Assembly: GCA_964592125.1 (NCBI GenBank)
Contig: CAZQBV010000048.1
Span: forward strand, 1 to 20,786
From: UBA5399 sp964592125
Lineage (GTDB): Bacteria; Bacillota; Clostridia; Christensenellales; Christensenellaceae
Direction of reading: 5' to 3'
DNA: 20,786 nt
Part shown: piece after piece, positions 14,362 to 20,786 of the stretch
Layout: every line of letters starts with the position of its first letter
Position numbering within the stretch: the stretch's first letter is position 1
Position numbers and translations under genes: made by a program
The notes under the pieces: model-generated
Seen by the model: only the letters and a program-made list of their open reading frames with translations
Database searches by the model: none
Told to the model about the DNA's origin: nothing

Positions 14362-15792
14362 ATGAGAGACCAATACGAAAATCCATTGATTACAAGATAC
14401 GCCAGTAAAGATATGTCGTATCTTTTTTCTGATGACAAAAAATTCAAAACTTGGAGAAGATTGTGGATAGCGCTTGCGGAAGCAGAGTACGAAATGGGTC
14501 TGCCAGTAACGGCTGACCAAGTAGAGGAATTAAAGACGTATGCAGAAGATATTAATTATGATGTGGCGGAAGCACGAGAAAGGGAAGTGCGACATGATGT
14601 GATGTCGCATGTGTATGCCTATGGCGTGCAGTGCCCAAATGCCAAGGGAATCGTTCACCTTGGTGCTACCAGCTGCTATGTGGGGGATAATACAGATATT
14701 ATTGTAATAGACGAAGCGCTGAAACTTCTGGAAATTAAGCTGGTAAATGTGCTTCACATGTTAAAGCGGTTTGCCGAGGAATACAAAGAGCAACCAACGT
14801 TGGGGTTTACGCATTATCAGCCTGCACAGCTTACCACTGTAGGGAAGCGCGCCACACTGTGGATGCAGGATTTATTGATGGATTTTGAACAGTTGAAATT
14901 TGTTCAAGGGCAGATAAAGCTGCGTGGGGTAAAGGGCACAACAGGAACGCAAGCCAGTTTTTTAACGTTATTTGAGGGCGATGCAAAAAAAGTGCTAGAA
15001 CTGGAGCAGCGAGTAACAGAGAAGCTGGGCTACAGCAATGTATATGCGGTAACTGGGCAAACTTATCCCCGTAAGTTTGATAGCCTTGTTGTGGATTTAT
15101 TATCTTCTATTGCACAGAGTGCATACAAATTTTCTGGAGATTTACGCCTTTTACAAAACTTAAAAGAGATGGAAGAACCATTCTCCAGCAAACAAATTGG
15201 CTCTTCTGCAATGGCATACAAACGTAACCCAATGCGCAGTGAGAGAATATCTTCCCTTGCAAGATATGTTATTTCACTGGCCTCCAGCCCGGCAATTACA
15301 GCATCTACACAGTGGTTGGAGCGTACTTTAGATGATAGTGCAAATAAACGGTTGGTCATTCCACAGGCGTTTTTGGCACTGGATGCTATATTAAACATCT
15401 ATATGAATGTGACAGATGGGTTGGTGGTATATCCCAAGGTAATAGAAAAACGCATGCAGCAAGAACTGCCCTTTATGGCAACCGAAACCATTTTAATGAA
15501 AGCTGTACAGCGCGGTGGGGACAGGCAGGAGTTGCACGAAAGGATAAGAGAATATTCCATGCAGGCTTCGCATCGGGTAAAAGCAGAGGGGAAAGACAAT
15601 AACTTAATTGACTTGATAAAAAAAGACCCTGCCTTTATGATGTCGTCAGGCGAAATTGATGAATTGATGCAGCCGGAAAATTTTATTGGTATGGCAAATG
15701 TACAAGTTTCACACTTCATTCAAGGCTGTGTGAATCCTATATTAGAAAATTACAAAGACAAATTAGGGATGCAAGGAGAGGTAACCGTTTAA
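14362..15792 (+). CDS. purB: Adenylosuccinate lyase
   Basis: Adenylosuccinate lyase cleaves SAICAR and adenylosuccinate, releasing fumarate, in purine synthesis. The 476-residue protein belongs to the fumarase/aspartase superfamily. It shows REREVRHDVMSHVYAYG, the HLGATSCYVGDNTD loop, GFTHYQPAQLTTVGKRA with the catalytic His, and the flexible signature loop GSSAMAYKRNPMRSERI (in place of GSSxMPxKxNP). The SSAMAYKRNP form and the length are typical of the larger PurB type found in many Clostridia. AGGA at 14353-14356 supports the ATG. No other purine gene is adjacent; it stands between the PilZ gene and rubrerythrin. Confidence 0.97.
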   Translation: MRDQYENPLITRYASKDMSYLFSDDKKFKTWRRLWIALAEAEYEMGLPVTADQVEELKTYAEDINYDVAEAREREVRHDVMSHVYAYGVQCPNAKGIVHLGATSCYVGDNTDIIVIDEALKLLEIKLVNVLHMLKRFAEEYKEQPTLGFTHYQPAQLTTVGKRATLWMQDLLMDFEQLKFVQGQIKLRGVKGTTGTQASFLTLFEGDAKKVLELEQRVTEKLGYSNVYAVTGQTYPRKFDSLVVDLLSSIAQSAYKFSGDLRLLQNLKEMEEPFSSKQIGSSAMAYKRNPMRSERISSLARYVISLASSPAITASTQWLERTLDDSANKRLVIPQAFLALDAILNIYMNVTDGLVVYPKVIEKRMQQELPFMATETILMKAVQRGGDRQELHERIREYSMQASHRVKAEGKDNNLIDLIKKDPAFMMSSGEIDELMQPENFIGMANVQVSHFIQGCVNPILENYKDKLGMQGEVTV

Positions 15793-15922
15793 AGTATGTT
15801 TGTCTCGAGGCGATATTGTTTATTGTAAATATATAGTATTAGCATTCATTTGAATACTTTAATGCAAAACTCCTTTTGTGAAGTACTCTCAATATAAGTA
15901 GGTACGGAAAAATTTGTATTAT

Positions 15923-15937
15923 TTATTCAAAGAATAA
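15923..15937. promoter_or_regulatory. Inverted repeat upstream of rubrerythrin, possible PerR/Fur-type operator
   Basis: TTATTC-AAA-GAATAA is a perfect 6-3-6 repeat in the 165-bp gap before the rubrerythrin gene. Its size and AT-rich TTAT/ATAA ends resemble a PerR or Fur-type 7-1-7 box with a central mismatch. Rubrerythrins are known members of PerR regulons in Clostridium, but the match here is loose. No clear promoter could be fixed in this gap. Confidence 0.35.
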
Positions 15938-15972
15938 TTGCAAAAACAATATTAAGAATGGAGATTCTGAGT

Positions 15973-16515
15973 ATGAAAGAGTTAAAAGGAACTAAAACGG
16001 AAAAGTGTCTGCAAGATGCCTATGCTGGCGAATCTATGGCCAGTATGAAGTATCGCTACTATTCTGCTCAAGCCAAAAGAGAAGGATTTGTACAAATTGG
16101 AAATATTTTTCAAGAAACTTCGGACAATGAAAAAGAGCACGCAAAGCTTTGGTTTAAATGGCTGCATGGTAATAAAATACCCGATACCATTGCCAATTTA
16201 AAAGACGCAGCGGCGGGCGAGCATTATGAAACAACAGATATGTACCCTTCCTTTGCAAAAATTGCCAAGGAAGAAGGCTTTGATGAAATAGCCGAGGCCT
16301 TTGAAGGCGTTGGTAAAGTAGAGTCGGCCCACGAGGCAAGATACATTCAGTTGCGTGAAAATGTAGAATCGAAGAAAGTATTTGAGAGGGAAGAAGCTGT
16401 TGTTTGGCAATGTATTAATTGTGGACACCTTCAAAATACCAAAACAGCACCGGATAAATGCCCAGTTTGCAACCATGCAAAGGCTTATTTCCAACTCATA
16501 GATAACAACTATTAA
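15973..16515 (+). CDS. rbr: Rubrerythrin
   Basis: Rubrerythrin is a non-haem di-iron NADH-linked peroxidase that protects anaerobes from hydrogen peroxide. The 180-residue protein has the ferritin-like four-helix domain with iron ligands in AGESMASMKYRYY (E20), EKEH (E53, H56) and the second-half EAFEGVGKVESAHEARY. A C-terminal rubredoxin domain has C147-x2-C150 and C163-x2-C166 (CINCGH, CPVCNH). An in-frame ATG at 15958 overlaps the ribosome binding site GGAG (15960-15963), so the ATG at 15973, which gives MKELKGTKTEKCLQDAYAGE, is the start. It appears monocistronic, closed by a terminator at 16548. Confidence 0.97.
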   Translation: MKELKGTKTEKCLQDAYAGESMASMKYRYYSAQAKREGFVQIGNIFQETSDNEKEHAKLWFKWLHGNKIPDTIANLKDAAAGEHYETTDMYPSFAKIAKEEGFDEIAEAFEGVGKVESAHEARYIQLRENVESKKVFEREEAVVWQCINCGHLQNTKTAPDKCPVCNHAKAYFQLIDNNY

Positions 16516-16547
16516 TTCTTTTTCACAATATAACTCAATAACCCAAG

Positions 16548-16580
16548 AAAGGCGGCATCTGTACGGCTCGCCTTTTTTTT
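16548..16580 (+). terminator. Rho-independent terminator of rubrerythrin
   Basis: AAAGGCG (16548-16554) and CGCCTTT (16569-16575) form a 7-bp stem with a 14-base loop, followed by T residues to 16580. It lies between the rubrerythrin and glycosyltransferase genes. A TATAAT at 16583-16588 directly after it could be the -10 of the next transcript, but I see no good -35. Confidence 0.85.
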
Positions 16581-16622
16581 GTTATAATAATAGCGTTCGT
16601 ACTTCGAAAGGATTTGTAGATA

Positions 16623-17543
16623 ATGATAGATATCCTGCTGGCTACATACAATGGGGAAAAGTATTTGGAAGAACAAATAGTATCTTTATTTCTTCAAACC
16701 AACCAGAAATTTAAGATTATTGCAAGGGATGATGGCTCTACAGATGGTACAGTAAAAATATTGGAAAAATATCATGAGAGGTATAAAGATCGTTTTTTGC
16801 TGTTAACTGGCAACCCGACCGGAAGTGCAAAAAGTAACTTTTTTGAGTTGCTTGACCATAGTACGGCAGAATATAGTGCGTTTTGTGACCAAGATGATAT
16901 TTGGAGTAACCAGAAACTGGAACGAACACTGGGCTGCTTGCAAGATGCGGAAGAAGAGTATGGGAAAGAAAAACCATTGTTGGTTCATTCCGATTTGGCA
17001 GTGGCGGATGAGAACTTAAAAATAACCAATCGTTCGCTGATGCGCATGCAAAAGTTAAACCCAAGCTATCATACGCTAAATCGTTTGCTTTCTCAAAATA
17101 ATGTTACAGGATGTGCTTTGCTTATGAACTGTGCATTGCGGCAAAAGGTGCAAGCCAATAAGGCTGCACTGATGCATGACTGGTGGATAGCGCTTACTGC
17201 GGCTGCTTTTGGGCAGATACTGTATTACCCAAGCCCCACGGTGGTATACCGACAGCATGGCAGAAACTCTGTGGGCGCGAAGAATGTTGCAGATAGGGAA
17301 TATTTGAAAGATAAGCTAAATGATAAAGCTGGTATAAGAGCTTCCATTCAGGCAACTTATAGTCAGGCAAAGGCATTTTTGGATGTGCATATGGCAGAGC
17401 TATCTTCAGAAAATAAAACAAAGCTGCAAGAGTATGTACAGTTGGGAAGCTGTGGCATGATGCACCGCTTTGTAAAATTGCAAAGATACCACTTTTTTAA
17501 AAGTGGTTTGTATAGAAAAATTGCTCAGATAGTATATGGATAA
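16623..17543 (+). CDS. Family 2 glycosyltransferase (rhamnosyltransferase-like)
   Basis: The 306-residue protein is a GT-A-fold family 2 glycosyltransferase. The N-terminus MIDILLATYNGEKYLEEQI is typical. It has the nucleotide-sugar-binding IIARDDGSTDGT (D36, D37) and the CDQDDIW motif (88-94) that carries the metal-binding Asp residues and is typical of rhamnosyl- and related sugar transferases of surface polysaccharides. No membrane helix is evident. AAAGGA (16607-16612) precedes the ATG. It is a lone transferase, not part of a capsule locus, and is 11 bp from cinA, so it likely heads the GT-cinA-hydE transcript. Donor and acceptor cannot be told from sequence. Confidence 0.9.
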   Translation: MIDILLATYNGEKYLEEQIVSLFLQTNQKFKIIARDDGSTDGTVKILEKYHERYKDRFLLLTGNPTGSAKSNFFELLDHSTAEYSAFCDQDDIWSNQKLERTLGCLQDAEEEYGKEKPLLVHSDLAVADENLKITNRSLMRMQKLNPSYHTLNRLLSQNNVTGCALLMNCALRQKVQANKAALMHDWWIALTAAAFGQILYYPSPTVVYRQHGRNSVGAKNVADREYLKDKLNDKAGIRASIQATYSQAKAFLDVHMAELSSENKTKLQEYVQLGSCGMMHRFVKLQRYHFFKSGLYRKIAQIVYG

Positions 17544-17554
17544 AGGGAGAATAA

Positions 17555-18808
17555 ATGAAAGCAGAAATACTGTGTGTTGGAACTGAATTATTATTGGGAG
17601 ATATTGTGAATACAAATGCTGCCTATATTGCAAAAGAACTGGCGAATATAGGCATAGATGTATTTTACCAAAGTGTAGTGGGGGACAATGACGGCAGATT
17701 GCAGGGCAGTTTGGATTTGGCTTTTTCCCGCGCGGATATTGTGGTAATGACGGGAGGGCTGGGACCAACCTACGATGATTTGACGAAGGAAACGGTGGCC
17801 AAGTACTTCAATGCCCCCATGGTGATGGATGATGCATCTTTGCAAAGCATTACAAGTTTCTTTCAATCTATAGGCAAGCCAATGACAGAAAACAATAAAA
17901 AGCAGGCACTGATGCCTAAGGGTGCCACCATTTTTTCGAATCAATGGGGAACGGCACCCGGTTTGGCAATTACAGATGGCAAACACACAGCCATTTTGCT
18001 GCCCGGCCCCCCGAAGGAAATGCGCCCTATGTTTGAGAACAAAGCAATTCCTTACTTAATGAAGTTTACGGATAGCGTGTTGGTTTCAAAGAATATTCGC
18101 TTATTTGGTATAGGCGAATCCGATTTGGAAACTCGATTATACGACATGATGAAAAATGCGCAAAACCCAACCATAGCGCCCTATGCTAAAACAGGTGAAG
18201 TTTCTTTGCGCATTACAGCATCTGCAAAAAATAGGGCAGAAGGCATTGCTATGATAGATCCTGTGATCGAGCAAATATCTGGCGTGGTAGGAAAATACAT
18301 CTATGGTATAGATGTACCCGATTTACAGCATGCATTGGTAGATCAACTAAAAAAACAGAATCTAAAAATTGCGGTGGCAGAAAGCTGCACAGGCGGTTTG
18401 CTTTCGCAGCAGATTACACAAATCCCTGGTGTAAGCGAAGTGTTTGAATGTGGTGTATGTACCTATGCAGACAGCATAAAAAGAAAGCTGTTGGGCGTGT
18501 CGGCAGATACTCTGGAAAAGTATGGTGCAGTTTCAGAGCAAACAGCTATAGAAATGGCAGAAGGCGTGCGCAAGCTTTCTGGTGCAGATATCGCAATTTC
18601 TACCACAGGCATAGCAGGGCCGGGGGGTGGCAGCGCGCAGAAGCCTGTAGGTACTGTGTTTGTGGGAATTAGCAGCAAAAAACACACTGAAGTTCTATGT
18701 CTGCAGCTTTCGGGAAGGCGCTCGGATGACGAACGTCAAAACATTCGCTTTAGAACAGCGCAGTTCGCTTTTGACAAGGCGCTAAAGGTAATTAGAAGTT
18801 GGGAATAA
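17555..18808 (+). CDS. cinA: CinA-family protein (competence/damage-inducible; NMN deamidase-type)
   Basis: CinA has an N-terminal MoCF_biosynth-like domain (COG1058, ADP-ribose pyrophosphatase in some members) and a C-terminal nicotinamide-mononucleotide deamidase domain. Together these are linked to pyridine-nucleotide recycling and, in some species, competence. The 417-residue full-length protein starts MKAEILCVGTELLLGDIVNTN. It has VVMTGGLGPTYDDLTKE and LLPGPPKEM in the first domain, and VAESCTGGLLSQQIT, VCTYADSIKRKLLGV, STTGIAGPGGGSAQKPVGTV in the second. Both domains look intact. It lies between a glycosyltransferase and hydE, 3 bp from hydE. The more usual partner recA is not in the window. 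Confidence 0.96.
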   Translation: MKAEILCVGTELLLGDIVNTNAAYIAKELANIGIDVFYQSVVGDNDGRLQGSLDLAFSRADIVVMTGGLGPTYDDLTKETVAKYFNAPMVMDDASLQSITSFFQSIGKPMTENNKKQALMPKGATIFSNQWGTAPGLAITDGKHTAILLPGPPKEMRPMFENKAIPYLMKFTDSVLVSKNIRLFGIGESDLETRLYDMMKNAQNPTIAPYAKTGEVSLRITASAKNRAEGIAMIDPVIEQISGVVGKYIYGIDVPDLQHALVDQLKKQNLKIAVAESCTGGLLSQQITQIPGVSEVFECGVCTYADSIKRKLLGVSADTLEKYGAVSEQTAIEMAEGVRKLSGADIAISTTGIAGPGGGSAQKPVGTVFVGISSKKHTEVLCLQLSGRRSDDERQNIRFRTAQFAFDKALKVIRSWE

Positions 18809-18811
18809 AAA

Positions 18812-19876
18812 ATGGAAACAATAGATCTGGTTCAGAAATTAAAATATAATCATACATTAGAAGATGCCGAATTTATTCAATTGATTGAATGTACGGATAG
18901 CACTGTAGCCAAACACTTGCAAAAACTGGCGCGCGAGACGGCGCTTCATTATTTTGGTAATGCTATCTTTATTCGTGGATTAATAGAATTTACCAACTAC
19001 TGCAAAAACGACTGCTATTATTGCGGTATTCGAAGAAGCAATAGAGAGGCAGTACGCTACAGGCTAACACAGCAGCAGGCACTGGATTGCTGCGAGGTGG
19101 GCTACAAATTGGGGTTTCGCACATTTGTGCTGCAGGGCGGGGAAGACCCCGGCTATTCTGACAATAGCATTGTGGAACTCTTGCAAACCATAAAAAGTCA
19201 ACATGCGGATTGTGCAATCACACTTTCGTTTGGGGAGAAGAGCAAGCAGGCATACAAACGCTTTAAAGAAGCGGGTGCGGATAGGTATTTGTTACGCCAT
19301 GAAACAGCAGATGCAGAGCATTACAGCCATCTGCACCCAGCTGCGCTTTCGCTGGAAAATCGTAAAAAATGCCTATATGATTTGAAGGAACTGGGTTTTC
19401 AGGTTGGTACAGGTTTCATGGTGGGCTCTCCGCATCAAACATCCCAAACTTTGTTAAAAGATTTGCGCTTTATAGAGGAATTGGAGCCTGAAATGATAGG
19501 CATAGGCCCATATTTACCACATAAAGATACGCCTTTTTGCAATATGCCAAAGGGATCGTTAGAGTTAACTTTGAATTTGCTTTCTATACTTCGTCTAATG
19601 CGTCCCAATGCACTGTTGCCCTCTACCACAGCTTTGGGTACCATAGATGTATCTGGAAGGGAAATGGGTATTCTAGCGGGAGCAAATGTTGTTATGCCCA
19701 ATTTATCACCGGTGGATGTACGTAGTAAATATACTCTTTATAATGATAAAATTGCCACTGGGGAAGAAGCGGCGGAAAGCAAACACAAGTTGGAAGCCAA
19801 AATGAATGCTATCGGTTACCAGCTGGTGGTAGATCGTGGTGATTATACATCAATTCATAATGCTAAAAAGGATTGA
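18812..19876 (+). CDS. hydE: [FeFe]-hydrogenase H-cluster maturase HydE (radical SAM)
   Basis: HydE is one of three dedicated H-cluster maturases (with HydF and HydG). It is a radical-SAM enzyme that builds the organometallic 2Fe precursor. The 354-residue protein has the CX3CX2C cluster motif in CKNDCYYC (C64, C68, C71) within FIRGLIEFTNYCKNDCYYCG, then FVLQGGEDPGYSD. Further HydE-type elements are RYLLRHETADAEHY, VGTGFMVGSPHQT, IGIGPYLPHKDTPF and VVMPNLSPVDVR. The extra C-terminal cluster cysteines of some HydEs (as in Thermotoga) are missing: the region after the YTLYNDKIATGE segment has none. That second cluster is known to be dispensable. hydF and hydG are not in the window. Biotin synthase-like and PylB proteins are relatives, but the motif set fits HydE best. 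Confidence 0.93.
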   Translation: METIDLVQKLKYNHTLEDAEFIQLIECTDSTVAKHLQKLARETALHYFGNAIFIRGLIEFTNYCKNDCYYCGIRRSNREAVRYRLTQQQALDCCEVGYKLGFRTFVLQGGEDPGYSDNSIVELLQTIKSQHADCAITLSFGEKSKQAYKRFKEAGADRYLLRHETADAEHYSHLHPAALSLENRKKCLYDLKELGFQVGTGFMVGSPHQTSQTLLKDLRFIEELEPEMIGIGPYLPHKDTPFCNMPKGSLELTLNLLSILRLMRPNALLPSTTALGTIDVSGREMGILAGANVVMPNLSPVDVRSKYTLYNDKIATGEEAAESKHKLEAKMNAIGYQLVVDRGDYTSIHNAKKD

Positions 19877-19901
19877 CGAGAGAGAGGGTTTATACTATAA
19901 T
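19873..19901 (+). promoter_or_regulatory. Promoter of tRNA-Trp, overlapping the hydE stop codon
   Basis: TTGACG (19873-19878) and a consensus TATAAT (19896-19901) are exactly 17 bases apart. The -35 overlaps the hydE stop codon (19874-19876). The predicted start is about 25 bases before the mature tRNA. Confidence 0.85.
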
Positions 19902-19933
19902 AAAATCTGTCGCTTGGATTTTAAGAGTGACGT

Positions 19934-20009
19934 AGGGGAGTAGCTCAGTTGGTAGAGCGACGGTCTCCAAAACCGTAGGCCGCAGGTTCGAGGCCTGTCT
20001 CCCCTGCCA
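19934..20009 (+). tRNA. tRNA-Trp (anticodon CCA)
   Basis: The 76-nt gene folds as a full cloverleaf. The acceptor stem is AGGGGAG with CTCCCCT, the D arm is GCTC/GAGC around AGTTGGTA, and the anticodon stem is ACGGT/ACCGT with loop CTCCAAA, giving anticodon CCA. The T arm is GCAGG/CCTGT with loop TTCGAGG; one G-U pair closes it. Discriminator G and the 3' CCA are encoded. It is a single tRNA with its own promoter and terminator. Confidence 0.97.
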
Positions 20010-20012
20010 AAG

Positions 20013-20039
20013 AAAACCCGCTATAATAGCGGGTTTTTT
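20013..20039. terminator. Terminator of tRNA-Trp, probably bidirectional
   Basis: AACCCGCTA, loop TAA and TAGCGGGTT form a 9-bp stem followed by a T run to 20039 on the plus strand. On the minus strand a TTTTCTTT tract follows the same hairpin, so it may also stop transcripts of the convergent surface-protein gene. Confidence 0.92.
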
Positions 20040-20049
20040 GTGTTTTGTG

Positions 20050-20069
20050 AAAGTGGGACATCCCACTTT
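20050..20069. terminator. Second hairpin between convergent genes
   Basis: AAAGTGGGA, a CA loop and TCCCACTTT make a perfect 9-bp inverted repeat 33 bases after the stop codon of the minus-strand surface-protein gene. The T tract is poor on both strands, so it may act as a helper terminator or 3' stabilising hairpin. Confidence 0.55.
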
Positions 20070-20101
20070 ATTTAGATAAATAGCACCATTTTGTATCAAA
20101 A

Positions 20102-20786
20102 TTAGTATACGCCGTTCGCATTATCCTCTTTTGGTGATGGTTGAATATCTTTTTCACGCTTTTTCTTGAATGCAAATATTAGAAGCAGCGTCTGTATCGC
20201 AGCAATCACAACCATCAGCCAAGACCAGCGGTCAAATAGTACCATCAGATTGCGCATATCTTCAGTTAGTAAGAAAGTAATTAAGGAGACCACCCCCGCT
20301 AAAACGCTAAGCCATTTTAGAAGAAGCTTTTTCTTTCGTACATCCTCTTGCTCTTGCGTATCATGGGCAGTTGTGTTTTGATCACTGTCTGCTTCCTTTT
20401 TTTGTTTTAATGTTTTCAAGAGAATGAACACTACAACTACAGCAGAAGCAACCACACCTGCAATGGTCATAATCAGATTAAAAAGTGACCAAATGGCAGC
20501 CTCACGGCCACCAAATAGGGGAACTTGGTTTCCCCCAATGCTTAACATGGGTACACCTTCTTCTTCCAACTGCTGCAGTGTTTGCGCACGCACTTCTTCT
20601 GTAGAGGGAGGCGCTCCGCCTTCGTTGCCACCATCATCTATATTGTTATTTGCCGGCGCGACCGTAGCTTGCGTTGGCTCTGGTGTGGCGGTTGGCGCGG
20701 TTGTAACAGTAGCAGAGGGTGATGCACTGGGCGTTGGTACAGGTGTAACTGTGGGAGTTGGCGTGGGCGCAACTGTGGGAGTTGGC
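20102..20786 (-). CDS. C-terminal part of a probable surface protein with Pro/Thr-rich stalk and membrane anchor
   Basis: Only the last 227 residues are visible; the frame is open at the right edge and codon 1 of the fragment starts at 20785. Residues 1-44 are a Pro/Thr/Ala/Val-rich low-complexity stalk. A 20-residue acidic Gly/Asn segment and a short helix follow. VPMLSIGGNQVPLFGG then leads into three predicted membrane segments: about 97-124, 155-174 and 187-206. They are separated by a charged loop rich in Lys, Asp and Gln and closed by KKKREKD and a hydrophilic tail. This resembles C-terminal membrane anchors of large clostridial extracellular repeat or binding proteins, but the N-terminal domains that would name it are not visible. 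The GTG at 20593 is not the true start. No LPxTG motif is present. Function is unknown. Confidence 0.75.
   Translation of the reverse strand, partial: PTPTVAPTPTPTVTPVPTPSASPSATVTTAPTATPEPTQATVAPANNNIDDGGNEGGAPPSTEEVRAQTLQQLEEEGVPMLSIGGNQVPLFGGREAAIWSLFNLIMTIAGVVASAVVVVFILLKTLKQKKEADSDQNTTAHDTQEQEDVRKKKLLLKWLSVLAGVVSLITFLLTEDMRNLMVLFDRWSWLMVVIAAIQTLLLIFAFKKKREKDIQPSPKEDNANGVY

Noticed and set aside
20102..20593. A complete 163-residue membrane protein starting at GTG 20593.
   Set aside because: The same frame continues without a stop to the window edge with a clear Pro/Thr-rich stalk, so this is only the end of a larger gene.
1..20786. CRISPR arrays, insertion sequences, prophage or defence genes.
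   Set aside because: No spaced direct repeats, transposase, integrase, Cas or restriction motifs were found; gene content is core metabolism and signalling.

Overview
The window reads as chromosomal DNA of an anaerobic, low-to-mid GC Gram-positive bacterium of the class Clostridia. This rests on strong AGGAGG ribosome binding sites, a CIRCE-controlled groESL operon, ribonuclease Y, rubrerythrin, [FeFe]-hydrogenase-type proteins with the maturase HydE, and Gram-positive sigma-A-like promoters. No species call is possible from the sequence alone. I see no insertion sequence, prophage or CRISPR array.

Layout, left to right. (1) 1-1541, minus strand: the N-terminal part of groEL (cut by the window edge) and complete groES, behind a promoter and a perfect CIRCE operator. 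(2) 1729-2187, plus: a ComEB-type dCMP deaminase. (3) 2296-6579, plus: a compact redox/hydrogen-signalling gene set. It comprises a DRTGG protein, an RsbT/RsbW-like ATPase, an HydS-like [FeFe]-hydrogenase-domain protein, a second DRTGG protein, a PHP phosphoesterase, a HydC/NuoE-type [2Fe-2S] protein and a second GHKL ATPase. It is split by an internal promoter carrying a perfect 15-bp palindrome and ends in a hairpin terminator. (4) 6633-9590: surE, an RpiR-family regulator and a HI0933-family flavoprotein. (5) 9743-11287: rny. (6) 11288-11738: a 450-bp gap with a promoter and an apparently long leader. (7) 11739-14338: a cyclic-di-GMP pair, namely a PAS-GGDEF-EAL protein with a degenerate GGDEF motif and a PilZ receptor. 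(8) 14362-17543: purB, rubrerythrin and a family 2 glycosyltransferase. (9) 17555-19876: cinA and hydE. (10) 19934-20009: tRNA-Trp(CCA) with its own promoter and terminator. (11) 20102-20786, minus: the C-terminal end of a probable surface protein with a Pro/Thr-rich stalk and three membrane segments.

The most interesting region is 2296-6579. Its hydrogenase-like protein keeps the four H-cluster cysteines but has Ala where catalytic enzymes have the proton-relay Cys. It also lacks the PAS domain usual in HydS-type sensors. Two kinase-like ATPases, two DRTGG domains and a PHP enzyme surround it. HydC is present, but its usual partners HydB and catalytic HydA are not adjacent. The simplest reading is an H2 or redox sensor feeding a partner-switch-type signalling system. 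hydE, about 12 kb away, could supply H-cluster maturation. The signalling output is not visible in this window.
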